The position numbers and the translations under genes were made by a program. A DNA stretch of 64,000 bases from LD21 sp963715785 (GTDB taxonomy: Bacteria; Bacteroidota; Bacteroidia; Bacteroidales; VadinHA17), in NCBI GenBank assembly GCA_963715785.1, contig OY970276.1, positions 3,720,001 through 3,784,000 of the forward strand, read 5' to 3'. The notes under the pieces are model-generated. The model was not told where the DNA came from. It made no database searches and was given only the letters and a program-made list of their open reading frames with translations. Positions 27,246 through 37,253 of the stretch are shown in pieces (position 1 is the stretch's first letter; each line of letters begins with the position of its first letter).

Positions 27246-27629
27246 GCTGCAGTAATTTTTAATATGCGTAAACTGTCATGTTTTACAGAAGCTAGGTTTG
27301 CCAGAGCGCAGGCATGGCTTGAAGATGATGCTCATCGGCCGGTTTTGTAAATTTCAAAAGACAAAACCGCTGAATTATCATATGCAAGCGTGCGTCAGGG
27401 CAAACCGGATGAAGGGATTCTTTCAGGGAACTATCGAAATAAAAGAAAACAGTCATGGTATTCAAATTAAGCTTGCGAGCGTTGGCTTCTTTTTGCGGCC
27501 AGTCCAGTAAAAACAAATCAATCTCGAATTACGAACCAGTCCCGAAGTAAAAAAGTAGTCATGTTAGAGCCGCAAAACACTCCTGGAGCAAGCGGGGAGA
27601 AGGCGATGAAAATTTTATTGCAGCCTAAC
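27242..27629. repeat. Gene-less payload, family C copy 2
   Basis: Arms GTTGGCTGCAGTAA and TTATTGCAGCCTAAC. Carries AAGATGATGCTCATCGGCCG, the hallmark of C, and the CGGTTTTGTA/ACAAAACCG hairpin. Confidence 0.87.
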
Positions 27630-27912
27630 GGCCCGGCGGTTTGGTTAGTTGGCGTCTGTGTCGCGGTGGCGTGGTTTTTGCCAGTCCGGGTAAGGTTTGT
27701 GAGTTATGGTTAAATGATGAAATAGTCAAGATACAAGCAAAAACCATGACACCTTGAGCGTCGGCCCGCAGCCAAGACTTAGTCCCGGAATTAGTAAACA
27801 GTCCGGGTGGCAGAAGACCAAAGAGCGGGTTTAAGCTTTATCTCATAGACTTTAAGGGCTGATGACGAAGTAGTCTGGCTGCGGAAGCCAATTAACCAAA
27901 CCGTCCGAGTTA
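27626..27912. repeat. R23: attC-like element, short class
   Basis: 287 bp. Its 3' P1 arm reads GCCAATTAACCAAAC where sister copies have ...AACTAAAC; this turns a G-T wobble with GTTTGGTTAG into a Watson-Crick pair. Confidence 0.9.
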
Positions 27913-28208
27913 TAGGCTGCAGTCATTAAAACTGTCTTGTTACCAGAAAACTGTCTCGCCATAGCTTTCAATAAAGTTAGAAATTTGTCTCGTTGAGAAT
28001 AATTCTTTAAAGTGTTGGTCTCGATAGAACTAATTGAGTGTCGCGGTACAATTTAAATTACTTTATAATTTTATCTCTTTTATTGTTATTTTATTAACAG
28101 CAGTTGAGCGATGGCCTCTTTCTCTTATTTACTGGTCCAGGAAGAGTAGGGAAGTCCTGATGTAGTTTACAAATCTAAAGTCCTGATCGCTATTCTGTTG
28201 CCTATAAC
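27909..28208. repeat. Gene-less payload, family D copy 3
   Basis: Arms GTTATAGGCTGCAG and GTTGCCTATAAC; nearly identical to 10249-10547. Confidence 0.87.
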
Positions 28209-28553
28209 GGCCCGGCGGTTTGGTGAGTTGCCGTCTGTGTCGCGGTGGCGTGGTTTTTGCAAGTCCCGGCAGATGGCTGAAGAGTCCGGGTGCACGATGA
28301 AGTAGTCTAGACGGTACCAAGTCCGGGTAAGGATTGAGAGTCCGGGTGCAAGATGAAATAGTCTAGACGGAATAGCAAAAACCATGACACCAAGCGCGTC
28401 GGCCCGCAACCCAATAGACTTTATGGCGAGCGATGAAATATTCAAGGTGCAAAGTATTATATAAATGGATTAAAGTTAAATCTGTTAGACTTTGGGGGCG
28501 CATTACAAAGTAGTCCGGGTTGCGGAAGGCAATTCAGCAAACCGTCCGAGTTA
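28205..28553. repeat. R24: attC-like element, long class
   Basis: 349 bp. P1 GTTTGGTGAGTTGCC/GGCAATTCAGCAAAC, a rare variant shared with R29 and R40; P3 CCGCAACCC/GGGTTGCGG. Confidence 0.9.
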
Positions 28554-28593
28554 TATGTAGGGTTAATTTTAAAATCTCGTCCTGGGTTTTAAT

Positions 28594-29139
28594 TTATTTT
28601 TTGACAACATCTTTCATCGGCGGAGGAGGTGGTGGTAGCAAACTATCTGTCCAACTTTCAAACTTTAAAGATGAATCCACTGATTTCATTGATTGACCAA
28701 CAAAATTATATAAGTACATAACATAATCTTCTAATATTTTAAATTTACTATCTACGCCAAGATCTCCAAGATGAAAGAATTTATACTTTTTTTCTTTTGT
28801 TTTGATGACTAATTTGAAATCCATGCAGCTTAAACAATCAGTGAAATAGACTGAATCAAGTTTTGATGTTATTATATTCTTTGTTAATAAAGAAATTGTA
28901 TCAATTACATCCTTGCTAACCGTAAAAACATAATTATTTTTTTCCTTAAAAGGATGGAAAGTATCTAGATTTTCGGAATTAATAAATGCTTGGCCATCCT
29001 TAAGGATCTTTAGCTTGTATACCTTTTGGGAACGATCCCTGTAAATTGAAAAATCAACATAATCAAAATTAGTTTTTTGTCTTAGATTACAAGAGGTAAT
29101 CAAAATTACAATTAGTGCAAAAAGTAAAATATTTTTCAT
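28594..29139 (-). CDS. Hypothetical lipoprotein with proline-rich end
   Basis: 181 aa. Lipoprotein signal with lipobox ITSC (Cys at 17). The mature part has mixed strands and helices with two cysteines (FTDCLSCMDF, about 99-108). It ends in a proline run (LPPPPPPMKDVVKK), similar in style to LPVPPPPSLGEP of the duplicated lipoprotein cassette. Function unknown. Confidence 0.83.
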   Translation of the reverse strand: MKNILLFALIVILITSCNLRQKTNFDYVDFSIYRDRSQKVYKLKILKDGQAFINSENLDTFHPFKEKNNYVFTVSKDVIDTISLLTKNIITSKLDSVYFTDCLSCMDFKLVIKTKEKKYKFFHLGDLGVDSKFKILEDYVMYLYNFVGQSMKSVDSSLKFESWTDSLLPPPPPPMKDVVKK

Positions 29140-29190
29140 AGATTATTTTTTAAAGTATATCTAGAAGTCAGAATCTGAACACCTTACATA

Positions 29191-29539
29191 TAACGGCCCG
29201 GCGGTTTGATTAGGTGCCGTCTGCGTCGCGGTGCCGCGTTTTTTGCCAGTCCCGGTAGATGGCTGCGAAGCCAAGGGTCACGGTGAAACTGTTAAACGGT
29301 ACCAAGTCCAGATAGATGGCAGTGAAGTTTCGTGTCACGGCGAAATAGTCTCGGTGCGAGCAAAAAACAAGGCGCCAGCGCGTCGGCCCGCCAACCCAAA
29401 GATGCTGTCCCGGGAGACGAAACTGTCCGGGTGCCACAGTATTTTATAAATGGAACAGATGTTACTCGCATAGATTTTGAGGCTGGTTACAAAGCTGTCC
29501 TGGGTTGGCGGAAGGCACTTAATTAAACCGTCCGAGTTA
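29191..29539. repeat. R25: attC-like element, long class
   Basis: 349 bp. P1 GTTTGATTAGGTGCC/GGCACTTAATTAAAC; P3 CCGCCAACCC/GGGTTGGCGG, as in R11, R35 and R55. Confidence 0.9.
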
Positions 29540-29636
29540 GCATTTGGGCCAATTTTAAAACTGTCAATGTTTCCACGTCAATCAATCAAATGATATCAGA
29601 GTCGTGGTGCAATTTTGATAGCGTGTTGGATACTAC

Positions 29637-30089
29637 TTATTTAAAGATATTGAATAATATACCATTAATTCTTTTACTGAATTCTTCGGCCCTTTTAATC
29701 AAACTATCACTCTTTTTTCTTTCATTCCAGTCATCTATTGTGGACAAACGAATTTGAATTTTATCAAATTTTTCATTGAAAGGATCAAAGGCTTTAATCT
29801 CATATTTAGCTTTTTGATTAGACTTTAATCCATATGTTTTAATCGGCAATATGTCAAAATTATCTTCTCCAATTTTGGACCCAGTTCTAATAATTGTTAA
29901 CAATAGATCCTCTATAATACTATCAGTTTGATTATCAATGCTTATAGTTATCTTGTTATATCTAGGCGGGAATTCATTTGGATAAAGTTTCACTAATTTC
30001 CGATTGAAGGAAAGAACAGTCACTTTGACTTTTTTAAAAAATTCGTTCAATTCAAATTCCTTGTTTTCAATAATCAATTTGTAATTCAT
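29637..30089 (-). CDS. Hypothetical cytosolic protein
   Basis: 150 aa, no signal peptide or membrane segment. The central part (NKITISIDNQTDSIIEDLLL) suggests a small beta-sandwich; the C-terminus is charged and helical. No family recognised. It is the only gene of a cassette with arms GTTAGCATTTGGGCC and GGCCTGAATGCTAAC. Confidence 0.75.
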   Translation of the reverse strand: MNYKLIIENKEFELNEFFKKVKVTVLSFNRKLVKLYPNEFPPRYNKITISIDNQTDSIIEDLLLTIIRTGSKIGEDNFDILPIKTYGLKSNQKAKYEIKAFDPFNEKFDKIQIRLSTIDDWNERKKSDSLIKRAEEFSKRINGILFNIFK

Positions 30090-30129
30090 AAGAGCATTAT
30101 CATTAGTGGGGTTTAATTTGCTTTTTTAA

Positions 30130-30212
30130 GTTAGCATTTCGGGCCATCAGTTTTCGTTACGAAACTGTCATGTTAATTGTAATCTTGGCCGTCGAAAGGC
30201 CTGAATGCTAAC
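30130..30212. repeat. Internal core copy forming a cassette-end hairpin
   Basis: GTTAGCATTTCGGGCC at 30130 repeats the cassette core and pairs with GGCCTGAATGCTAAC ending at 30212; 83 bp, upstream of the 150-aa gene on the minus strand. Confidence 0.6.
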
Positions 30213-30558
30213 GGCCCGGCGGTTTGGTTAGTTGGCGTCTGTGTCGCGGTGGCGTGGTTTTTGCAAGTCCTGGCAGATGACTGGAGAGTCCGGGTGCACG
30301 ATGAAGTAGTCTAGACGGTACCAAGTCCGGGTAAGGTTAGTGAGTTCGGGCGCACGATGAAATAGTCTAGATGGAATAGCAAAAACCATGACACCATGCG
30401 CGTCGGCCCGCAACCCTACTGACTCTGTCCAGGGAGACAAAACAGTCAAGGTGCCAGAGAATTTAATAAACGGATAAAAGTTCAATCTTTTAGACTTTTG
30501 AGGCTCATTACAAGACAGTCTGGGTTGCGGAAGCCAATTAACTAAACCGTCCGAGTTA
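30209..30558. repeat. R26: attC-like element, long class
   Basis: 350 bp. P1 GTTTGGTTAGTTGGC/GCCAATTAACTAAAC; P3 CCGCAACCC/GGGTTGCGG. Confidence 0.9.
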
Positions 30559-30607
30559 TGTTTAGGCATCATTGTTGTCATGAAGTAACTGATTTCGGGT
30601 CCCACAA

Positions 30608-31378
30608 TTAAAAACTATAACTCAGCCTTATCCCTACATTTATCGCTTTGACCTTCAGAACATCAGAAATTTCAAAAACCTGTGATCCACCCGGTATTTC
30701 TGCATTAGACATATGATAAGGAAAATTTGCACTAATGTAAGTTGCATCTATCCCAATTTCGAAATTTTGAGTAATCTTATAATCTGCAGAAATGGAAGAA
30801 CCGAAAGTAAATGCATGAGGATCAGAACTACTAGCTACGTTAGCAAATATTATGGGAGGATAGGTATATAAAAGGATAAACTTATAATATGGGTATTTGG
30901 CTATAGAATAACCCAAGTACATACTAAAGGAAAAGTCGAATTTGTCTAAGGCGTAAACATATCCGATCCCTGGAGTAAAAGTCAAAATTTTGTATTCGGA
31001 TTCCTCAAATAATTGATCATTGTCATATGTTTGAATCAGATAGTCTGTAATGACGTTGGATTTAATGGGATTAACAAATTTACTACTCAAAAATAGTAAC
31101 CTTAGAGATGGAGAAATCTTGTACCTAATTGACAAATTGTAATTAAATCCCGAGTTAGCAAAACCATTCTTATTTTTTGCGAAACCTATAATCCGGGTAA
31201 ATGACACGTTTTTGTCTAGGATAGCTGATTCTGTTGGATTTTCTTTAACGAATGAACCAACTGGAAGTGATAAACCTCCACCGAATGAAATTTCGAATTT
31301 ATTATCGTCTTGACCCCAAACATTGGATTCTAGAGACAATAGAACCAGAATAAAAACAGAGGAGATAAACTTTTTCAT
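30608..31378 (-). CDS. Outer-membrane beta-barrel-like protein
   Basis: 256 aa. Signal peptide 1-23 (ends NVWGQ). Repeated amphipathic strands with glycine-aromatic turns, finishing AINVGIRLSYSF with a terminal Phe, the typical last strand of outer-membrane barrels recognised by the BAM machinery. Probably an 8-stranded barrel; role unknown. Single-gene cassette, arms GTTATGTTTAGGC and GCTTAAACATAAC. Confidence 0.87.
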   Translation of the reverse strand: MKKFISSVFILVLLSLESNVWGQDDNKFEISFGGGLSLPVGSFVKENPTESAILDKNVSFTRIIGFAKNKNGFANSGFNYNLSIRYKISPSLRLLFLSSKFVNPIKSNVITDYLIQTYDNDQLFEESEYKILTFTPGIGYVYALDKFDFSFSMYLGYSIAKYPYYKFILLYTYPPIIFANVASSSDPHAFTFGSSISADYKITQNFEIGIDATYISANFPYHMSNAEIPGGSQVFEISDVLKVKAINVGIRLSYSF

Positions 31379-31467
31379 ATTTATTTGTTTAGGTGAAATA
31401 GATCTGTCGAGTCATAACGAAATTGTCTAGGAATCCTTCCTTTTGAGGCCGTCCCCCTGCTTAAACA

Positions 31468-31760
31468 TAACGCCCCGGCGGTTGATTTAGTTGGCGTCTG
31501 TGTCGCGGTGCCGCGTTTTTTGCTAGTCCGGGTAAAGATTGTGAGTTTTGGGTTAAGATGAAATAGTCTAGATGACAAGCAAAAAACAAGGCACCAAGCG
31601 CGTAGGCCGCCAGCCCCACTGACTCTGTCACGGTAGCTCTGAAGCAGTCCGGGTGGCAGAGAACTTGAAAAGCGGATGATAGTTTAATCTCATAGACTTT
31701 AAGGGCTCATTACAAAACAGTCCGGGCTGGCGAAGCCAATTAATTTAACCGTCCGAGTTG
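31468..31760. repeat. R27: attC-like element, short class, variant left end
   Basis: 293 bp. Begins TAACGCCCCGGCGG instead of TAACGGCCCGGCGG. P1 GTTGATTTAGTTGGC/GCCAATTAATTTAAC; P3 CGCCAGCCC/GGGCTGGCG; ends GTTG. Confidence 0.9.
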
Positions 31761-32143
31761 GCTGCAGTAATATTCTAAATGGTTGTAAGCTGTCATGTTT
31801 TACAAAAGCTAGGTTTGCCAGCGCGTTGGCAAGCTTGAAGATGATGCTCATCGGCCGGTTTTGTAAATTTCAAAAGACAAAACCGCTGAACTATCATATG
31901 CAAGCGTGCGTCGGGGCAAACCGGTATAATGGAATTCTTCATCAGCATTGTCTAAATAGTACAAAGCTCATATTTGCTTCGAATGTAGCTTGCGATGCAT
32001 AGGCCTGTTTGCGGCCAGTGAAGAGAGACAAAGCTATGATTCATTACAAAATAGTCAAGAATTAAGAAGCAGTCCGGTTTGAGCCGCAAACACCTCCTGG
32101 TGCAAGCGGGGAGAAGCCAGTGAAAACATTATTGCAGCCTAAC
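31757..32143. repeat. Gene-less payload, family C copy 3 (divergent right half)
   Basis: Left half as other C copies. The right half differs (GCTTGCGATGCATAGGCCTG), yet keeps the GCGGCC/GAGCCGC and TGCAAGCGGGGAGAAG elements. Arms GTTGGCTGCAGTAA and TTATTGCAGCCTAAC. Confidence 0.85.
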
Positions 32144-32426
32144 GGCCCGGCGGTTTGGTTAGTTGGCGTCTGTGTCGCGGTGGCGTGGTTTTTGCCAGTC
32201 CCGGTAAGGTATGTGAGTTATGGTTAAATGATGAAATAGTCAAGATACAGCAAAAACCATGACACCTTGAGCGTCGGCCCGCAGCCTAGACTTAGTCCCG
32301 GAATTAGTAAACAGTCCGGGTTGGCAGAAGACCAAAGAGCGGGTTTAAGCTTTCTCTCATAGACTTTAAGGGCTGATTACAAGGCAGTCCGGCTGCGGAA
32401 GCCAATTAACTAAACCGTCCGAGTTA
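32140..32426. repeat. R28: attC-like element, short class
   Basis: 287 bp. P1 GTTTGGTTAGTTGGC/GCCAATTAACTAAAC; P3 CCGCAGCC/GGCTGCGG. Confidence 0.9.
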
Positions 32427-32554
32427 TTGGTTAGTGCTTATTAATCTCAAGTACTAATTTGATTCTTTAGCCTGGTTTTTTGTCTTCAGTCCGGGGTAAG
32501 AAGAAAACCTTTGGGTCAGTGCAAATCTCAAAAACTAAGGGCATTACCAATAAC
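32423..32554. repeat. Gene-less short payload
   Basis: About 124 bp between cores, with arms GTTATTGGTTAGTGC and GCATTACCAATAAC. Too short for a gene; contains TCAGTCCGGGGTAAGAAG, a GTC-type word. Single copy in the window. Confidence 0.75.
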
Positions 32555-32898
32555 GGCCCGGCGGTTTGGTGAGTTGCCGTCTATGTCGCGGTGGCGTGGT
32601 TTTTGCAAGTCCTGGCAGATGGCTGAAGAGTCCGGGTGCAAGATGAAATAGTCCCGTGGTACCAAGTCCAGGTAAGGTTAGTGAGTCCGGGCGAACGATG
32701 AAATAGTCTAGATGGAATAGCAAAAACCATGACACCTTGTGCGTCGGCCCGCAGCCCAATAGACTTTATTGCAGGAGATGAAATATTCAAGGTGCATAGA
32801 ATTTTATAAATTGAAATGACCTTAATCTCATAGACTTTTAGGGCTGATAACGGAGTAGTCCGGGCTGCGGAAGGCAATTCAGCAAACCGTCCGAGTTA
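32551..32898. repeat. R29: attC-like element, long class
   Basis: 348 bp. P1 GTTTGGTGAGTTGCC/GGCAATTCAGCAAAC; P3 CCGCAGCCC/GGGCTGCGG. Confidence 0.9.
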
Positions 32899-32925
32899 TG
32901 TTTAGGCATTATTCTAAGTCTCTAT

Positions 32926-33486
32926 TTACTTATCCCTCAGATAAAGAGGATTACTCCAAATAATTTTGTCCCATTTGCTTTTATCACCAATAACCTTATC
33001 CCAGCCGTTAGGTGATTGAAATCTCGAAGAATCAATATAGATTAAGCCAAATTTGGTGGTCATGATGTTTTGATGAAGGGTACTTTCCCTTCTATAAACA
33101 GATGTCTTTAATACTAAGCTGTCATTTGGATTCAAGCTCCTACGCATTGGAAAATTAGCATCACAATTCCATGCACACAATCGGATGTAATCATTATTAA
33201 TCAAAATGTTTTCATACCAGGAACAATACATCATCCAAAATGAAACATGTGAATTAGAATTATTTACAATTGAAATCGAAATATCAAAAGTTCTATGAGA
33301 GATTGAATCTTCATAAAGAAAAGTTGAATCATATGTTCTACTTAATCTTGCAATTAATAAAACACTGCAAATTGAATCGGCAGACCAATTTGTTCTTGAA
33401 TTATCAATATACCTATAAGGGTTAGGTTTTGTATGATTGCAGGAAATAGTTAAAATCGCAATTAGGATGAAAATAAATTGTTTCAT
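32926..33486 (-). CDS. Hypothetical lipoprotein
   Basis: 186 aa. Lipoprotein signal MKQFIFILIAILTISC (lipobox Cys at 16), then a predicted beta-sandwich with aromatic strands (ISIVNNSNSHVSFWMMYCSW, about 72-91). The layout recalls small secreted Ig-like lipoproteins, but no family is recognised. Arms GTTATGTTTAGGC and GCTTAAACATAAC match those of the cassette at 30555, which holds an unrelated gene. Confidence 0.8.
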   Translation of the reverse strand: MKQFIFILIAILTISCNHTKPNPYRYIDNSRTNWSADSICSVLLIARLSRTYDSTFLYEDSISHRTFDISISIVNNSNSHVSFWMMYCSWYENILINNDYIRLCAWNCDANFPMRRSLNPNDSLVLKTSVYRRESTLHQNIMTTKFGLIYIDSSRFQSPNGWDKVIGDKSKWDKIIWSNPLYLRDK

Positions 33487-33558
33487 ATGTTGTAGATTTT
33501 TCTCGTGGATAAGAGAATTTGACCCTAAGTCATCTTGGCGATCGAAGCTGCTTAAACA

Positions 33559-33907
33559 TAACGGCCCGGCGGTTTAATTGAGTTGCCGTCTGTGTCGCGG
33601 TGGCATGAGTTTTTGCACAGTCCCGATTGACGGACGAAAGTTCGGTGTCACGATAAAATTGTCTTGATGGCATGGTCCCGATAAATGTACGCAGGTTTGG
33701 TGTCACGATAAAGTTGTCAAGGTGGCTCTGCAAAAACCATGACACCAGCGCGTCGGCCGGCAGCCCTATTGACTTTGTCTTGGCTGCAGGATGAGTCACG
33801 GTACCGAAAGTTCTATAAGTGGCTCAGAATTTATTCTAAGAGACTTTTGGGGTTGATCACAAATCTGTCCGGGCTGCCGAAGGCAATTAATTAAACCGTC
33901 CGTGTTA
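33559..33907. repeat. R30: attC-like element, long class
   Basis: 349 bp. P2 GTGGCATGAG/CCATGACACC; P3 CGGCAGCCC/GGGCTGCCG. Confidence 0.9.
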
Positions 33908-33962
33908 TAAGTAGTTTTTTTGAGACTTCTAGTATGTGATATAATTGTCTCGATAGTTCGGT

Positions 33963-34262
33963 TTAAGCTGAACGCGTTGCGGTTTTTCTGCAATTTCTAT
34001 CATAAGTCTCGATCCAACTACCATTTTTTACAGTAAATGAGCTGCCTGCAGCACCTTTAACCAGTTTATTAGATGATGACATTGACGCGATTTTTTTACA
34101 TTTTTCGTCATAGGTTTCAATCCAAGAACCTGAGACAGTTACGAAAAAGTCACTAGCGACTGCCAAAACTTCTCTTTGTGATGCAGACATTGTTGAAGCT
34201 TTTTTGCCATTTGAATCAAAAACTTCAATCCAACTTCCTTTTACTTGTACATCTGAAATCAT
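33963..34262 (-). CDS. Small protein with three SWIETYD repeats
   Basis: 99 aa made almost entirely of three tandem units of about 32 residues, each with G-S-W-I-E-(V/T)-(F/Y)-D, then a basic turn (NGKKAS, KCKKIA, NCRKTA) and a serine-rich link. There is no signal peptide. The pattern suggests stacked beta-hairpins; repeats of this kind occur in short bacterial proteins of unknown role. The fold could be completed by oligomerisation. Single-gene cassette with arms GTTATAAGTAG and TTACTTATAAC. Confidence 0.8.
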   Translation of the reverse strand: MISDVQVKGSWIEVFDSNGKKASTMSASQREVLAVASDFFVTVSGSWIETYDEKCKKIASMSSSNKLVKGAAGSSFTVKNGSWIETYDRNCRKTATRSA

Positions 34263-34354
34263 TTTTTTAGTGTTTAATTATTTGTGCCTACTCTTTTCGG
34301 TTTTCAGCTTACCCGTATATTATTGATATTTAGCTCTCAGGGGGTAAATTACTT

Positions 34355-34705
34355 ATAACGGCCCGGCGGTTTAATTAGTTGCCGTCTGTGTCGCGGTGCC
34401 GCATTTTTTGCCAGTCCCGGTAGATGGAAGAGAGCTTTCTTGTCACGATGAAACAGTCTAGACGGTACCAAGTCCGGGTAAGGTTTGTGTATTTTGGGCA
34501 CACGATGAAATAGTCTAGGTGGCGAGCAAAAAACAAGGCACCAGAGCATCGGCCGGCAGCCCTACTGACTCTCTCCCGGAAGTACGAAACAGTCCGGGTG
34601 GCAGAAGCCCAAAGAGCGGAAGCTGAGTTTTCTCTCATAGACTTTTGGGGCTCATTACAAAGCAGTCCGGGCTGCCGAAGGCAATTAATTAAACCGACCG
34701 TGTTA
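34355..34705. repeat. R31: attC-like element, long class
   Basis: 351 bp. P1 GTTTAATTAGTTGCC/GGCAATTAATTAAAC; P3 CGGCAGCCC/GGGCTGCCG. Sister of R7. Confidence 0.92.
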
Positions 34706-35207
34706 GAAAAAGTGCGTAATAAATTAAGGGTTTTGCGATGACCCAAAAGTCCTGGTAGAGGAGATGAAATAGTCAAGGTTTACTGAATTTTATAAATGAG
34801 GAGGCTTAATAATGTAGCGGAAGTTGTCTCGTTATAAAAAAATTAAGTAGAAAGCAGTTAGCAAAATGTGCGACCTTGCAAATGGCTGAATCGTTTAATT
34901 AGTAACCATCGGATCGAAGAACATTTGCAAGGCATCAGGGCAGGCATAAAAAATTGGCCAGGTTGTGTTTCGCGGTACAAACTTTATAAAGTAAGTAGTT
35001 TGTCTCGGATAGTACTAAGCTTTTAAATAAACCGTAGTGCGAGTGCCAATTTTTTATATGTGCGTTGGCAGAATTATTCGGCTAGGCAATTGCGTGTCGC
35101 GATATAAAGCTGGTAAAAGGTAATAAGCAGTCATGTTAGAAGATATTGTATTACTTGCACTTGCGGGAAGCCGAATATTCTTAAAACCGGATCGCATTTT
35201 TGCTAAC
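34702..35207. repeat. Gene-less payload, family B copy 4
   Basis: Arms GTTAGAAAAAGTGCG and CGCATTTTTGCTAAC; nearly the same sequence as 9471-9970, showing duplication of the R7-B unit. Confidence 0.88.
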
Positions 35208-35547
35208 GGCCCGGCGGTTTAATGAGTTGGCGTCTGTGTCGCGGTGCCGCGTTTTTTGCCAGTCCCGGTAGATGGACAATAAGTTTTGGGTCACAATAAA
35301 TTGTCTTAACGGTACCAAGTCCGGGTGACGGTGTGAGTTTTGGGTCACGATAGAAATAGTCTAGATGGCGAGCAAAAAACAAGGCACCAGCGCGTCGGCC
35401 GGCAGCCCTATTGATTTTGTCTCGGCAGTAGGATTAGTCAAGGTGCCACAAGATTTTAAGTGCGTTATTATCTAATCGCATAGACCTTCTCTCCCATTAC
35501 GAAATGGTCCGGGCTGCCGAAGCCAATTAATTAAACCGTCCGTGTTA
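35204..35547. repeat. R32: attC-like element, long class
   Basis: 344 bp. P1 GTTTAATGAGTTGGC/GCCAATTAATTAAAC; P3 CGGCAGCCC/GGGCTGCCG. Confidence 0.9.
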
Positions 35548-35954
35548 TAAAAAGTGCGCAATTTCTATCCTTTAGCCGAATTTGATTTTGATTTAAAAGT
35601 CCTGATAGATGGGTGTAAGTTGTCCTGTTTTTACAAATCTTTCTGAATCTTGCAAGCTCGTAAATGGCTGAGAATTATCCCGTCATAATGAATTACAATA
35701 AAAAACCGTTAGCAAAAGTGCGACCTTGCAAATGGCTATATCGTCTGGAAGTAATATGTTTCATCAAAGATCATTTGCAAGGCATCAGGGCTGGCATAAA
35801 AAATTGGCCAGATTAAGTGTCGCGGTATAATTTTGTTGAATTGAATAATTTGTCCTGTTTACGAAGTTTTTAAAATGTTCTGGCGCGAGTGCCAATTTTT
35901 TATATGCGCGTAGGCAGTCGAGTATACTCATTGCTGCCGCGCATTTTTGATAAC
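35544..35954. repeat. Gene-less payload, family B copy 5 (third hairpin lost)
   Basis: Arms GTTATAAAAAGTGCG and CGCATTTTTGATAAC. Keeps CTTGCAAATGG/TCATTTGCAAG and AAATTGGCC/GTGCCAATTTT, but the CATTCGGCT...AAGCCGAAT hairpin is deleted (joined as GTAGGCAGTCGAGTATACTC). Confidence 0.87.
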
Positions 35955-36299
35955 GGCCCGGCGGTTTAATTATGTTGCCGTCTGCGTCGCGGTGACTTGT
36001 TTTTTGCCAGTCCCGGTAGGTGGACGATAAGTTTTGGGTCACGGTAATTTGTCTTGACGGTACCAAGTCCGGGTAATGGGTTGTGAGTTTTGAGTCACGA
36101 TAAAATAGTCTAGGTGGCGAGCAAAAAACAAGGCACCAGAGCGTCGGCCCGCAGCCCTATTGACTTTGTCTCGGCAGCAGGATCTGTCCGGTTGCAACAG
36201 AATTTGATAAGTTGCAGGGAGTTTAATCGCATAGACTTTGGGGGCTAATTACCAAGTAGTCCGGGCTGCGGAAGGCAATTAATTAAACCGTCCGAGTTA
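35951..36299. repeat. R33: attC-like element, long class
   Basis: 349 bp. P2 GGTGACTTG/CAAGGCACC; P3 CCGCAGCCC/GGGCTGCGG. Its final TTA is also the stop codon of the next gene on the minus strand. Confidence 0.9.
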
Positions 36300-36830
36300 T
36301 AAGGCGTGTTTTTTAATTAATCTGTCCAGTTTTTTCTCTTTTTGTCCTTTTGGATATTCATATCTAACCTGAAATCCTGTCATGTAGGCGACAGCTTTAT
36401 CATTGCAAACTGCTTTCTCAAATGCTAAATTTTTTAAAATGGATTCAGCTTGTTTGATAAACAGATCTCCTAATTCAGTTTTAATTGAATAACAATAGAG
36501 ATTACCATTTTTATCTATTAAAGCTCTAATTTTAACATATCCAGAGATTTGATATTGTTCAGCGTCCTTTGGATAAATCTTTAGTTTCTCAACACTGAGA
36601 ATTCCTCCTTTGATATTTGGAAATATAGAGCAATCATGGTTTATAAAAGCCCTTGCAGTCACTGTATCAGCTATCACAAAGAAATCATTGCAATCTATAA
36701 TATCATCAGTATTCTTATTCCAATTAAACTCAGCATATTCAAATAAATCGCCATATCTTAATTGTTGAGAAAGGCATATAGCTGGCAAATAGAGAAATGC
36801 AACAAGAGTAAATAGTTTAAGTTGTTTCAT
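36297..36830 (-). CDS. Secreted TonB-C-like protein
   Basis: 177 aa. Signal peptide 1-22 (ends ICLSQ). Residues about 95-165 match the plan of a TonB C-terminal domain: VKIRALIDKNGNLYCYSIKT, then a helix (FIKQAESILKNLAF), then FQVRYEYP. There is no membrane anchor beyond the signal, so it is not a normal TonB. The stop codon TAA is formed by the GTTA core of R33, so the coding sequence runs right to the cassette end. Related in layout to 37254-37739 and 46125-46625. Confidence 0.85.
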   Translation of the reverse strand: MKQLKLFTLVAFLYLPAICLSQQLRYGDLFEYAEFNWNKNTDDIIDCNDFFVIADTVTARAFINHDCSIFPNIKGGILSVEKLKIYPKDAEQYQISGYVKIRALIDKNGNLYCYSIKTELGDLFIKQAESILKNLAFEKAVCNDKAVAYMTGFQVRYEYPKGQKEKKLDRLIKKHAL

Positions 36831-36892
36831 GTATCAAATTTTGCTAATATTTATCAAGGAATTACCTCCTATGCAGTTACCCCCATGCCTTA

Positions 36893-37240
36893 TAACGGCC
36901 CGGCGGTTTAATGAGTTGGCGTCCGTGTCGCGGTGCCGCGTTTTTTGCCAATCACGGTAGACGGACGAGAACACTCTGGTCACGATAAAACTGTCTTGAT
37001 GGTACCAAGTCCGGGTGACGGGTGTGAGTTTTGTGTCATGATGAAACAGTCCAGATGGCGAGCAAAAAACAAGGCACCAGAGCGTCGGCCGGCAGCCCTA
37101 TTGACTTTGTCTCGGTAGTCGGATCTGTCCTGGTGCCACAAGATTTGATAAGTTGCTGAAAGTTCACTAGCATAGACTTTTGGGGCTGATTGAGAAGCAG
37201 TCCGGGCTGCCGAAGCCAATTAATTAAACCGTCCGAGTTA
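36893..37240. repeat. R34: attC-like element, long class
   Basis: 348 bp. P1 GTTTAATGAGTTGGC/GCCAATTAATTAAAC; P3 CGGCAGCCC/GGGCTGCCG. Confidence 0.9.
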
Positions 37241-37253
37241 GCTTGTCGTACTT

